NCBI RefSeq assembly: GCF_003448965.1
Contig: NZ_QRGC01000002.1
Coordinates: forward strand, 124,001-188,000
Origin: Oceanicella sp. SM1341
GTDB lineage: Bacteria; Pseudomonadota; Alphaproteobacteria; Rhodobacterales; Rhodobacteraceae
Direction: 5' to 3'
Length of the DNA stretch: 64,000 nucleotides
Shown: positions 34,330 to 44,902 of the stretch, one piece after another
How the letters are laid out: each line of letters begins with the position of its first letter
Position numbering within the stretch: position 1 is the stretch's first letter
Notes under the pieces: model-generated
What the model saw: only the letters and a program-made list of their open reading frames with translations
The model's database searches: none
What the model was told of the DNA's origin: nothing
Made by a program: the position numbers and the translations under genes

Positions 34330-35574
34330 GCGGCCGGCGCATTCCCGGCGGCGACATCGCCCTGCTGCTCGGCGTGATCGTGGCGCTGGTGGCGGCCTGG
34401 GCCTGGCTCGCGCGCCCCGAACGGGCGCTGCCGCGCTCGGCCATGGGCTTCGACGGGCTGGCGAGCTGGCTGGAGCAGGGCGGCATCGACGCCCGCACCT
34501 TCTCGGGCGGCACCTATCTCGACCCCGACGGCATCGGGCTGCGCATCCTGCCGCTCTACGACACCGATCCGTTCACCACCGCGCCCCCCCCGGCCGACCG
34601 GCAGGCCGCCCGCCGCGCGCAGGACCTCGTGGACATGAACAGCTACGTGCTGCAGCGCAAGCTCGCCCTGCCCACGCTGCTCATCCTGCCGAAATGGCGC
34701 GGCGAGGTGGCCGAGCGCGGCCGCATGCACCCCGCCTTCGCGAACGACACGGCGGCGGTCTCGGCCCGCTTCGCCGCGGCGCTCGGCATGCCGCTCAGCC
34801 TGCGCCGGGCAGAGGCGGGCTTCGTGGGCTTCACGGTGCCCGAGCAGGATTTCGACCTGCAGGTCTACGCGCCGCAGCTCGTGGAGGCGCCGCAATGCGA
34901 GCCGCTCATCGGCTCCGCGCGCGGCATGCTGCTGGGCCGCTGCGAGGGCGGGGAGAGCACCTTCCTGCTGCTCTCCGACCCCGACCTGCTCAGCAACACC
35001 GGCCTCGCGCTCGGCGACAATGCCGCCTTCGCGCGCTGGTTCTTCGCCGAGGCCGCGGGCGACGGCACGGTGCTGGTCGACTACAGCACCTCGCTCTGGA
35101 TCAGCGAATGGTCGGGCGAGGAGCTGCGCCACCGCGGCTGGGCCGATCTCGCGCGCTACTTCGCCTGGCCCTTCTCGCTGCTCTGGGCGGCGGCGGGGGT
35201 GCTGCTCGCACTCACCCTGTGGCGCGGCGCGGTGCGCGGCGGCCCGCCGCTGCGCCGGGCCCGGCGCTTCGGCCGCGGCACCGGGCTCGCCGCGCAGGCC
35301 CGGCTCATGCGCCTCTCGGGCCATGACGGCGACCTGCTGCGCGCCCATGCCGCCGCCCGCATGCAGGCGCTGGCGGCTCAGATCATCGGCCCGCACCGCG
35401 GCGCGGGCGACGCGGGCGAACAGGTCCGCGCCCGGGTGGCGCGGCACGATCCCGGGCTCGCCCGGCAGCTGGGCGAGGCCCTGCAGGCCATCACCGCCCT
35501 TCCCGGGCGGCCCGCCCCGGCCGAGGCGCTGGCCCGGCTCGGGGCATTCGAGACCATCATCGAGGAGATCAGGC

Positions 35575-36527
<953 letters not shown>

Positions 36528-36531
<4 letters not shown>

Positions 36532-38060
36532 GCGATACCCGCCCCGAAACCGCCGTGCCCCGCAGGCCCCGCGCCGGAGGCTGGCTGATCGCCGCTGCCG
36601 CCGTGCTGGCGCTGGGCGTGCTGGCGGCGGTGCTCGGGGCGGATGTGTCGGGCAACGGGGCCTGGGCCTCGGGCCTCGGCGCGCTGCTGGCGGCGGGGCT
36701 GCTGCTGGCCGGGCTGCGGCTGCGCGCCGGCCGGCGGCTCTGGCCGCGCTGGCGCCTCGGCCTGCGGCCCGCGCGCCGGCTGCTGCTGCTCGGGGCAGGG
36801 GCCTTCGCGGTCTCGGCCGTGGCCCTCGCCGCGAGCCCCGCGGGCGAGGACATCGCCACGCTGGTCTGGGCGGCCACCGGCGCGCTGGCGCTGCTCGACC
36901 TCGGCCTGTCGCTGCGCGGCCGCGCCCGGGTGGAGGCGGCCCTGCCGGCGGAGGTCTTCGTGGGCGAAACCGCCCCCCTCACCCTGCGCTACGCGCCCGG
37001 CCCCGCCTCCGCCCCCCGCGCGCGGGTGGACTGGCCCGAGGGCCTCGAGGGGCCGGAGGTGATCGAGAGCCGCGCGGAGACCGGCGGCGGCTACCTGGCC
37101 GAGGTGCGCCTGCGCGCCCGCGCCCGCGGCATCTGGCGGATCGACGCGCTCTGGCTCACCTGGGCAAGCCGCTTCGGCCTGTTCGAGTTCACCCCGCGCC
37201 TTGCCACCGACCTTGCCATCGCCGCGGTGCCGAACATCCGCCCGGTTTCCTCCGGGCGGATCGACGTCACGGTGCGCTCGGCCCTGCACGGGCTGAAGGA
37301 GACCTTCGCGCGCGGCGACGGCTCGGAGTTCCACCAGCTGCGCGACTTCACCGCCGGCATGGACATCCGCGACATCGACTGGAAGCGCTCGGCCCGCCAC
37401 CGCAGCCTGCTGGCCAAGGAAACCCGCGCCGAGCGCAACCACAACGTCATCCTCGCCCTCGACAACGGCTACCAGATGCGCGCCGAGGTGGAGGGCCTGC
37501 CCAAGATCGACCACGCGGTGAACGCGGCGCTGGCCGTGGCCTGGGCGGCGGCGCTGGGCGGCGACCGCACCGGCCTCTTCGCCTATGACGCGCAGCCGCG
37601 GCTCTTCGTGCCGCCGGCGGCGGGGCGCAGCGGCTTTGCCATGCTGCGCCGGCGCACGGCCGAGCTGAGCTATGCCTCGGTGGAGGCGAACCACACGCTC
37701 GCCCTCTCCCGGCTCTCCGCCCGCATCCCGCGGCGCAGCCTGATCGTGGTCTTCTCCGATTTCACCGACCCCACCACCGCCGAGCTGCTGGTGGAGACGC
37801 TGGGCACGCTGAGCCGGCGCCACGCGATGATCTTCGTCGCGATCGGCGACCCCGCGGTGGCCCGCGCCGCCGAGGCCCGGCCGGAAAGCCTCGACGATCT
37901 CGCCCGCGGCGTGGCGGCGGCGCAGATGCGCGCCGAGCGCCGGGTGGTGCTGGAGCGCCTCGCCCGGCTGGGCATCACCGTGCTCGACGTGGCGCCCGGC
38001 CAGCTCACCGCGCGGCTGGTCTCGACCTATCTCGATCTCAAGGCCCGGGAGGTGATATGA
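36528..38060 (+). CDS. DUF58 domain protein
   Basis: A 510-residue protein starting with GTG. Four hydrophobic segments fill residues 15-125; the DUF58 motif is at about 262-300 ([29 protein letters not shown]), followed by a VWA-like fold with the [11 protein letters not shown] and VVFSDFTDP segments. DUF58 proteins are the constant companions of MoxR ATPases. It overlaps both neighbours by 4 bp. Confidence 0.9.
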
Positions 38061-39076
38061 GCGCCCCGCAGACCGCCCCCGATACCGCTGCCCTGCGTTC
38101 CACCCGCTTCCGGGCCGAGCGCGAGCCGGGCTGGCGGCGGCTGGAGAGCATCCTCGAGCGCGCCGAGCGCCAGGGCATGCGCGCGCTGTCCTTCGAGGAG
38201 GCGCGCGACCTCGCCCGGCTCTACCGCGAGGCGGTGAGCGCGCTCTCGGTGGCGCGGGAGATCTCGCTCGACGCGGCGCTGCGCGACTATCTCGAGGCGC
38301 TCTGCGCCCGCGCCTGCCTCGCGGTCTACGCGCCGCAGGAGACGCTCTCCGGCCTCGCCGGGCGCTTCCTGCGCGGGGTGCCGCCGGCCATGCGCCGCTC
38401 GGCGCCGCATCTCGGCCTCGTCCTCCTCGTCACCTTCCTCGGCGCGCTGGTGGGCTGGCTGCTCTATTTCCAGGACGCGAACTGGTACTACACCCTCGTG
38501 CCCTCCGGCGGCGGCGACCCGCGCGGTCCCGACAGCCCGGTGGGCCAGCTGCGCGAGGTGCTGGAGGGCGAACATGACGGCCCGCTCGACGGGCTGGCCG
38601 CCTTCGCCTCGTTCCTGTTCTCGCACAATGCGCGCATCGCCATCTTCTGCTTCTCGCTGGGCGCGCTGGCCGGCGTGCCCACGCTGCTGCTCTGCCTCTA
38701 CAACGGGCTGTCGCTGGGCGCCTTCGTGGCGCTGCACGCCGACCGTGGCCTGGGCGCCGAGGTGGCGGGCTGGCTCTCCATCCACGGGGTGACCGAGATC
38801 GGCGCCATCCTGGTGGCGGCCGCCGCCGGGCTGCGGCTGGGCGAGGCGGTGCTCTTCCCCGGGCCCTTCACCCGGGGCGACGCGCTGCGCCGGCAGGGGC
38901 GCGACGCGGTGAAGCTCGCGCTGCTCGCGGCGATGATGCTGGTGGTGGCCGCGCTGCTGGAGGGCTTCGGCCGCCAGCTCATCACCGACATGCACACCCG
39001 GCTCGCGATCGGCTGGGGCATCGGCGCGCTCTGGGCGGGCTGGTTCCTGCTCGGCGGCCGCGGGGGCCGGGCATGA
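38057..39076 (+). CDS. SpoIIM-like integral membrane protein
   Basis: A 339-residue protein of the stage II sporulation M (DUF95) family: a soluble N-terminal RFRAEREPGWRRLESILERAERQGMRALSFEEARDLARLYREA part, then about five helices with FLFSHNARIAIFCFSLGALAGVPTLLLCLYNGLSLGAF, the family's most conserved region. Non-sporulating bacteria carry it beside RDD and MoxR genes, as here. Role unknown; a pore or membrane organiser is possible. Confidence 0.86.
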   Translation: MSAPQTAPDTAALRSTRFRAEREPGWRRLESILERAERQGMRALSFEEARDLARLYREAVSALSVAREISLDAALRDYLEALCARACLAVYAPQETLSGLAGRFLRGVPPAMRRSAPHLGLVLLVTFLGALVGWLLYFQDANWYYTLVPSGGGDPRGPDSPVGQLREVLEGEHDGPLDGLAAFASFLFSHNARIAIFCFSLGALAGVPTLLLCLYNGLSLGAFVALHADRGLGAEVAGWLSIHGVTEIGAILVAAAAGLRLGEAVLFPGPFTRGDALRRQGRDAVKLALLAAMMLVVAALLEGFGRQLITDMHTRLAIGWGIGALWAGWFLLGGRGGRA

Positions 39077-40017
39077 GCGCCGCCCGGCGTCCGGCGCGCA
39101 GGCCGGCCCGGGGCCGCGGCCCGCGGCTGCTGCGCGACTTCGTGCCGCCCGAGGGCGTGCCCATCCGGCTCGAGGTGGCGGGGCTTGGCGCGCGGCTCGC
39201 GGCCCAGGTCATCGACATCGTGGTCACGCTGCTGGTGCTGGTGGCGGTGATGCTGATCCTGTTCCTTGGGCTCGAGGCACCGGAATCGCTGCTGCTGGGG
39301 GTCGGGGCGGCGCTGTTCTTCTTCATCCGCGCGCCCTACTACATCGTCACCGAGCTGTTCTGGAACGGCCAGACCCTGGGCAAGCGGATGACCGGCATCA
39401 GGGTGATCGCCACCGACGGCCGCGGGCTCGACGCCCATGCCGTGGCCGCGCGCAACCTGATGAAGGAAATGGAGATCTTCGCCCCCGGCACCGCGATGCT
39501 CGCCGTGCGCGACATGGACGCCATCGGTTATCTCGCGCTGGGCACCTGGATCGCGGTGCTGCTCGCGGTGCCGCTGTTCAACCGCGAGCACCAGCGCATC
39601 GGCGACCTGATCGCGGGCACCTGCGTGGTGGTGCAGCCGCCGCTGCGCCTGCTGCCCGACATCGCGGCCGCCGCCACCGTCTCGGCCGCCACGCAGCCCG
39701 AGGAGGCGGCGGAGTTCGCCTTCCTGCCGCATCACCTCGGCCATTACGGCGACTATGAGCTGCAGACGCTCGAGCGCCTGCTGCGCGCGCAGACCGCCCG
39801 GGGCGAGAAGGCCGCGGCGGCGCGGGCGGCACAGGTGCAGGCCGTGGCCGAGCGCATCCGCAGCCGCATCGAATACGCCGGCCGGGTGGAGCCGGAGCGC
39901 GCCGAGGACTTCCTGCGCGCCTTCTACGCCGCCCAGCGCGCCGAACTGGAGCGCGGGCGCCTTTTCGGCCGGGTGCGCGCCGACCGCCATTCCCCGCGCC
40001 CCGGGGCGGGAGCGTGA
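39073..40017 (+). CDS. RDD family membrane protein
   Basis: A 314-residue protein. The RDD domain covers about residues 30-185: GLGARLAAQVIDIVVTLLVL has the family Arg and Asp, and the second Asp of the family pattern is expected in the third helix region. The soluble tail (LPHHLGHYGDYELQTLERLLRAQTARGEKAAAA) is helical and charged. It ends the run of overlapping genes that began at 33601. Confidence 0.86.
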   Translation: MSAARRPARRPARGRGPRLLRDFVPPEGVPIRLEVAGLGARLAAQVIDIVVTLLVLVAVMLILFLGLEAPESLLLGVGAALFFFIRAPYYIVTELFWNGQTLGKRMTGIRVIATDGRGLDAHAVAARNLMKEMEIFAPGTAMLAVRDMDAIGYLALGTWIAVLLAVPLFNREHQRIGDLIAGTCVVVQPPLRLLPDIAAAATVSAATQPEEAAEFAFLPHHLGHYGDYELQTLERLLRAQTARGEKAAAARAAQVQAVAERIRSRIEYAGRVEPERAEDFLRAFYAAQRAELERGRLFGRVRADRHSPRPGAGA

Positions 40018-40117
40018 GCCGCGCGGTTGGACCGCGCCGCCACGATGCTATGTTGCCCGGGGAGAGCGGTGGCCACGCCCGCGCCGCCGCCGCACACGGA
40101 CCTGAGGGAGACCCCGC

Positions 40118-40963
40118 ATGACCGACATGCCAGACACACCGCCCCCGCCGCCCCCCGCACCGGAGGCCCGCCCGCCACTCGGCGTGGGCGGCATCATCGG
40201 CGAGGCCTTCGGCATCCTCTCCCGCCGCTTCGTGGCCCTGGTGCTGCTGGCGCTGGTGCCGGTGCTGGTGGGCGCGGTGATCCAGTACGCCGTGCTGAGC
40301 CCGATGATGGTGATGGGCGAGCCCGGAAACCCCGAGGCGATGATGGAGAGCGGGGCGATCGGCTTCGGCATCGCGCTCAACTTCATCGTCGGCGTGCTGG
40401 TGCCCACCGTGGTCACCGCGCTGGTGGTGCAGGCGGCCTTCGACACCCGGCTGGGCCGGCCGCTGGAGATCGGCCGCTACGTGAACGGCACGCTCGCCAA
40501 CATCCTGCCGCTGCTGGTGATGGGCTTTGCCGCCTCGATCGCGATCATGGTGCTGATGACCTTCCTGCTCGTCCCCGGCATCTGGCTGGCCGCGGTGCTC
40601 TGCGTCACGGTGCCGGCCATCGTGCTGGAGCGCGCCGGCTTCGGCGCCTTCGGCCGCAGCCAGCGGCTCACCAAGGAGTATCGCTGGCCGCTGGTGGGGC
40701 TGGGCGTGCTCACCTTCATCGTGGTGATGGTGTTCTCGCTCGTGCTCGAGGCCGGCCTGTCGCTGCTGCTCGGCGGCTCGCTGATGATGATGGGCTCGGC
40801 CGGGCTGATGACCGGCGCCCCGGCGGCGATCTACCTGCTCGCCAGCGCCGTGGTCGAGGCCGTGGCCACCGCCTTCTACTGCGTGGTGATCTCGCTCGCC
40901 TACGCGCGCTTGCGCGAGGTGAAGGAAGGCATGGCGACCGAAAGCCTGCTCGAGGTGTTCTGA
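40118..40963 (+). CDS. Multi-pass membrane protein of unknown function
   Basis: A 281-residue protein with a proline-rich cytoplasmic start (DTPPPPPPAPEARPP), a GGIIGEAFGILSRRFVALVLLALVPVLVGA amphipathic entry and about six helices. Its layout resembles the YciC/GDPD membrane-domain group. The start has GAGGGAG upstream. It follows the RDD gene by 100 bp in the same direction, so it may belong to the MoxR locus. Its 3' side carries the tandem array at 40975. Confidence 0.7.
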   Translation: MTDMPDTPPPPPPAPEARPPLGVGGIIGEAFGILSRRFVALVLLALVPVLVGAVIQYAVLSPMMVMGEPGNPEAMMESGAIGFGIALNFIVGVLVPTVVTALVVQAAFDTRLGRPLEIGRYVNGTLANILPLLVMGFAASIAIMVLMTFLLVPGIWLAAVLCVTVPAIVLERAGFGAFGRSQRLTKEYRWPLVGLGVLTFIVVMVFSLVLEAGLSLLLGGSLMMMGSAGLMTGAPAAIYLLASAVVEAVATAFYCVVISLAYARLREVKEGMATESLLEVF

Positions 40964-40974
40964 GACATGCCCCC

Positions 40975-41090
40975 GGGGGCCCTCGGGCCCCCGGGGGCCC
41001 TCGGGCCCCCGGCCCGACATCACGGCGGGCCCTCGGGCCCCCGGCCCGACATAACGGCGGGCCCTCCGCCCCCCGGCCCGACATCACGCC
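40975..41090. repeat. Nested tandem array of 18-bp and 32-bp GC units
   Basis: Two exact 18-bp units, GGGGGCCCTCGGGCCCCC, stand at 40975-40992 and 40993-41010. They are followed by 32-bp units at 41011-41042 and 41043-41074 and a partial one at 41075-41090, each made of GGCCCGACATMACGGC plus a copy of the same GGGCCC-TC-GGGCCC hairpin. The array starts 12 bp after the stop of the membrane-protein gene. Confidence 0.8.
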
Positions 41091-41108
41091 GCCCCGCGCG
41101 GCACGCGA

Positions 41109-41138
41109 CGCCCCGGCCGGACAGGCCGGGGCGTTTCG
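41109..41138 (+). terminator. Terminator hairpin after the repeat array
   Basis: CGCCCCGGCC and its exact complement around GGACA, followed by TTTCGATT. The DNA then turns AT-rich (41140-41290), with no gene; a TTGACA at 41196 and TAAAAT at 41240 are too far apart to pair as a standard promoter. Confidence 0.7.
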
Positions 41139-41290
41139 ATTCGCCCTCAGTTTTCCCGAAATCCTACAGAATTCCTCCAGATTCTTATCAATTGGTTGAC
41201 AGCTCGGCTCGAACAGGCGCCAGATCAGTCGAAATTAAGTAAAATCAATGAGGACCACCGAAATCTGAAGCAGGGAAGGAGTTTGTCCTG

Positions 41291-41722
41291 ATGACGCAGG
41301 AGACTTTTGTCGTCGCTTTCGCGGGCGATGACATGAATGTCGTCGACTATGCCGCAGAGCGTGCAGCCAAGGCCGGAGCGAAGCTTCACCTCGTTCATGT
41401 TCTCGAATGGTCTCCCTACAGTTTCCTGACACCGGAGGAACTCGAACAGCGTCACGTCCGACGACGGAACGAACTGGCCCGTGCCCAGGGCGCGGTGATC
41501 GACCCGGTGCTCAAGACCCTCGCGGAGCGGGAGATCCCGGCCTCGGGCGAGATCCGCTACGGTTCCGTGGTCGACCTCGTGATCGATACGGCGAAATCGA
41601 CCGGCGCGACGATGATCTTCGTCGGGCGCACCACCTCCTCCTCGATGAGCGCGCGGGTTTTCGGAACCGTTTCGCTCGGGCTGGCGCAGGCCGCGCCGGT
41701 GCCCACGGTCATCGTTCCATGA
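41291..41722 (+). CDS. Universal stress protein (UspA family)
   Basis: A 143-residue single USP domain: FVVAFAGDDMNVVDYAAERAAKAGAKLHLVHVLEW at the start and the nucleotide-type GRTTSSSMSARVFGTVSLGLAQAAPVPTVIVP end. The G-2x-G-9x-G(S/T) ATP loop is only partly kept. AAGGAG precedes the ATG. It is followed by a symporter gene 26 bp later and is probably in the same operon, perhaps modulating it. Confidence 0.9.
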   Translation: MTQETFVVAFAGDDMNVVDYAAERAAKAGAKLHLVHVLEWSPYSFLTPEELEQRHVRRRNELARAQGAVIDPVLKTLAEREIPASGEIRYGSVVDLVIDTAKSTGATMIFVGRTTSSSMSARVFGTVSLGLAQAAPVPTVIVP

Positions 41723-41748
41723 CGCGCCCAGACGCCGGAGATACAGGC

Positions 41749-43326
41749 ATGATCAAGACATTTCTCGCGTCCCTCGCGGCGCTGCTCTCGTTTCTCGTGG
41801 CCCCCGCCGCCTTCGCGCAGGAGGATGCGGGCGGTATCGACGCCACCATCAGCGCCGTGGTCGGAACGGTCACCGGGCCTTTCGTGAGCTTCATCTTCGC
41901 CCCGCTGCCGGGCACGAGCTTCCCGTGGATCGTGCTGTGGCTGGTGGTGGGCGCCACGATCTTCACCCTCTATTTCGGCTTCGTGCAGTTCCGCGCCTTC
42001 GGCCATGCCATCGCCCTGGTGAAGGGCGACTACTCCGACCCCAACGACGCGGGCGAGGTGAGCCATTTCCAGGCGCTCGCCACCGCGCTCTCGGGCACGG
42101 TGGGGCTGGGCAACATCGCCGGCGTGGCGGTGGCCGTGGGCATCGGCGGGCCGGGGGCCACCTTCTGGATGATCCTCGCCGGGCTTCTGGGCATGGCCTC
42201 CAAGTTCACCGAGTGCACCCTGGGCGTGAAGTTCCGCAACGAATACGCCGACGGCACCGTCTCCGGCGGGCCGATGTACTATCTCACCAAGGGCATGCAG
42301 GAGCGCGGCTACGCCATGCTGGGCCGGGTGCTGGCGGTGCTCTTCGCCATCTTCTGCATCCTCGGTTCCTGGGGCGGCGGCAACATGTTCCAGGCCAACC
42401 AGGCGCATGCGCAGCTGGTCAACATCACCGGCGGCGAGGGCAGCTTCCTCTCCGGCAACGGCTGGATCACCGGGGTGGTGATGGCGCTGATCGTCTTCGG
42501 GGTGATCGTGGGCGGCATCAAGTCCATCGCGCAGGTCACCGAGAAGATCGTGCCCTTCATGGCGGTGATCTACGTGGGCGCGGCGGTGATCATCCTGATC
42601 GGCAACGCGAGCCAGATCCCCTGGGCCTTCGGGCAGATCTTCGAGGGCGCCTTCACCGGGCTCGGTATCGCCGGCGGGCTCGCGGGGGCGCTGATCCAGG
42701 GCTTCCGGCGCGCGGCCTTCTCCAACGAGGCCGGCGTGGGCTCGGCGGCCATCGCCCACTCGGCGGTGCGCACCAAGGAGCCGATCACCGAGGGCTATGT
42801 CTCGCTGCTCGAGCCCTTCATCGACACGGTGGTGATCTGCACCATGACCGCGCTCGTGATCGTCATCACCGGCGTGCTGAACCAGGACCCGGAAACCGGG
42901 CTCTACATCTGGGACGAGGCGGCCGGCTCCATCGCCACGGCGGACGGCTCCTCCGGCGTCGAGCTCACCTCGCTCGCCTTCGGCACCACCATCAGCTGGT
43001 TTCCCTACGTGCTCGCCATTGCCGTGGTGCTCTTCGCCTTCTCCACGATGATCTCGTGGTCCTACTACGGGCTGAAGGCCTGGACCTATCTCTTCGGCGA
43101 GGGCAAGGCGGCGGAACTGGTCTACAAGCTGCTCTTCTGCCTGTTCGTGATCCTCGGCGCGGCGATGAGCCTCGGCCCGGTGATCGACTTCTCCGACGCG
43201 GCGATCTTCGCCATGGCGGTGGTGAACATCATCGGCCTCTACTTCCTGATGCCGATCGTGAAGCGGGAGATGCACTCCTACATGGCGCGGCTGAAGTCCG
43301 GCGAAATCCGGAAATTCAAGCATTGA
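41749..43326 (+). CDS. AGCS family alanine/glycine:cation symporter
   Basis: A 525-residue carrier. After a signal-like first helix (MIKTFLASLAALLSFLVAPAAFAQ) come the family's landmarks SHFQALATALSGTVGLGNIAGVAVA, GMASKFTECTLGVKFR and FRRAAFSNEAGVGSAAIAHSAVRT. It imports alanine or glycine with Na+ or H+. The ATG at 41749 has GGAG upstream; an ATG at 41719 overlapping the USP stop is the alternative. Confidence 0.93.
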   Translation: MIKTFLASLAALLSFLVAPAAFAQEDAGGIDATISAVVGTVTGPFVSFIFAPLPGTSFPWIVLWLVVGATIFTLYFGFVQFRAFGHAIALVKGDYSDPNDAGEVSHFQALATALSGTVGLGNIAGVAVAVGIGGPGATFWMILAGLLGMASKFTECTLGVKFRNEYADGTVSGGPMYYLTKGMQERGYAMLGRVLAVLFAIFCILGSWGGGNMFQANQAHAQLVNITGGEGSFLSGNGWITGVVMALIVFGVIVGGIKSIAQVTEKIVPFMAVIYVGAAVIILIGNASQIPWAFGQIFEGAFTGLGIAGGLAGALIQGFRRAAFSNEAGVGSAAIAHSAVRTKEPITEGYVSLLEPFIDTVVICTMTALVIVITGVLNQDPETGLYIWDEAAGSIATADGSSGVELTSLAFGTTISWFPYVLAIAVVLFAFSTMISWSYYGLKAWTYLFGEGKAAELVYKLLFCLFVILGAAMSLGPVIDFSDAAIFAMAVVNIIGLYFLMPIVKREMHSYMARLKSGEIRKFKH

Positions 43327-43333
43327 GCCTGCT

Positions 43334-43359
43334 GCCCGCCCCGGCGACACGGGGCGGGC
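43334..43359. terminator. Hairpin after the symporter gene
   Basis: GCCCGCCCCG pairs perfectly with CGGGGCGGGC over a 6-nt loop, 8 bp after the stop. There is no T tract. It opens the 326-bp gap before the amide-transporter operon. Confidence 0.6.
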
Positions 43360-43570
43360 ATACCGGGCGCAGGCCCCGGGCCGGAGCCGTGCCCGCCGGG
43401 AAAGGATTGCGGACGGAGCCGTGATTCGCGATGCATGGGCAAATGGTTAATGCATCGTTTTCGATATTAGAAATTTCGGATAGTTGCATGCGCGCTTTAT
43501 GGGCGCACTCCGTGCCATCAGCCCATATTTTCATCATGACGTCGGATTTCGCCGCTTTCCGGTCGCCCGC

Positions 43571-43598
43571 CGTCAAAATTCTTTGACGCTTCAAGCGT
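43571..43598. promoter_or_regulatory. Two overlapping palindromes before the amide-transporter/urease operon
   Basis: CGTCAAAATTCTTTGACG (43571-43588) has 7-bp arms; ACGCTTCAAGCGT (43586-43598) is a second perfect palindrome sharing three bases with it. A TTGACG sits in the overlap. They are about 55-80 bp before the first ATG in an AT-rich stretch (43440-43650), which also has a TATGGGC/GCCCATA inverted repeat at 43498-43527. They are the only strong regulatory signals seen for the next 13 kb. Confidence 0.6.
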
Positions 43599-43652
43599 TG
43601 CACATTCCAGTTTGGCCCGAACGGATCTCCCATTTCGAAAGGGCCCACCGAC

Positions 43653-44891
43653 ATGACCAAGCTGAGCCGCCGCCGTTTTCTCCAGTCCTCCGCCGCCGTT
43701 GCGGCCGGCAGCGTGGCGCTGCCCTTCGCGGGGCTTGCCCAGGATGACGCGATCCTGGTGGGCGGGCTGCACGACCTCTCCGGCGGGCTCGACACCAGCG
43801 GCATCCCTATGAGCCAGATCTTCGAGCTGGCGCTCAAGGAGATCAACGACACCGGCGGCCTGCTGGGCCGGCAGGTGAAACCGGTGATCTACGACCCGCA
43901 GTCCAACATGTCGCTCTATTCGCAGTATGCCACGCAGCTGGCGCTGAAGGACAAGGTGGCCGTGGTGCACGGCGGCATCACCTCCGCCAGCCGCGAGACC
44001 ATCCGCCCGATCTTCCACCGCTTCAAGACGCTCTACTTCTACAACACGCTCTACGAGGGCGGGGTGTGCGACCGCAACGAGATCACCCTCGGCACCACGC
44101 CCGCGCAGACGGTGGAGAAGCTCATCCCCTACGTGATGAACCTCTGGGGCAAGAAGGTCTACACCGTGGCGGCCGACTACAACTACGGCCACATCACCGC
44201 CGCCTGGTTCAAGCGCTACGTGGAGGAGAACGGCGGCGAGGTGGTGGAGACCGAGTTCTTCCCCCTCGACGTCACGCAGTTCGGCTCGACCATCGCCAAG
44301 ATCCAGGCCGCCGCACCGGACATCGTGCTCTCGGCCATGGTGGGCACCGGGCATTTCGGCTTCTACCGCCAGTGGGCCGCCGCCGGCATGAAGAGCCGCA
44401 TCCCGATGGCCTCGACCACCTTCGGCGCCGGCGGCTCGGAGCCGATCATCATGACGCCCGAGGAGGGCGACGGCATCATCACCTCCTTCGGCTACTACCC
44501 CACCATCGACACGCCCGCCAACATCGCCTGGAAGGAGAAGATCGCCGCGGCCTATCCCTCCAACACCCCGGTGCTCTCCGAGCTTGCCGAGGTGACCTGG
44601 GAGGGCGTGATGATCTGGGCCGACGCGGTGCGCGAGGCCGGCACGCTCGACCGCGAGCCGATCCTCGAGGTGCTGGAGAGCGGCAAGACCTACGACATGC
44701 CCGCCGGCAAGGTGTCGATCGACCCGCTCACCCACCACGCCATCCGCGACGTCTACATCGCCGACCTGAAGGACCACGAGTTCATCATCAAGGAGAAGTA
44801 CGAGCAGGTGCCGCCCGCCGACACCCAGATGGTCTGCAACCTCGAGGAAGATCCGGACGCCAACGTGCACCACGAGATCAGCCTGAACTGA
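43653..44891 (+). CDS. ABC importer binding protein, urea/short-chain amide type
   Basis: A 412-residue periplasmic binding protein of the type-1 fold (UrtA/FmdD/AmiC group). The start MTKLSRRRFLQSSAAVAAGS is a Tat-type signal. Segments typical of the group are KPVIYDPQSNMSLYSQYATQL, FYNTLYEGGVCDRNEITLG and AADYNYGHITAAWFKRYVEENGGEV. It delivers urea or small amides to the permease pair downstream. The amidase and urease-like genes in the same run support an amide or urea ligand; branched-chain amino acids are unlikely. Confidence 0.9.
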   Translation: MTKLSRRRFLQSSAAVAAGSVALPFAGLAQDDAILVGGLHDLSGGLDTSGIPMSQIFELALKEINDTGGLLGRQVKPVIYDPQSNMSLYSQYATQLALKDKVAVVHGGITSASRETIRPIFHRFKTLYFYNTLYEGGVCDRNEITLGTTPAQTVEKLIPYVMNLWGKKVYTVAADYNYGHITAAWFKRYVEENGGEVVETEFFPLDVTQFGSTIAKIQAAAPDIVLSAMVGTGHFGFYRQWAAAGMKSRIPMASTTFGAGGSEPIIMTPEEGDGIITSFGYYPTIDTPANIAWKEKIAAAYPSNTPVLSELAEVTWEGVMIWADAVREAGTLDREPILEVLESGKTYDMPAGKVSIDPLTHHAIRDVYIADLKDHEFIIKEKYEQVPPADTQMVCNLEEDPDANVHHEISLN

Positions 44892-44902
44892 GGAGCACTC
44901 CC

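Noticed and set aside
41196-41245. Sigma-70 promoter TTGACA/TAAAAT before the universal stress gene
   Set aside because: The boxes are 38 bp apart, far beyond the normal spacer.
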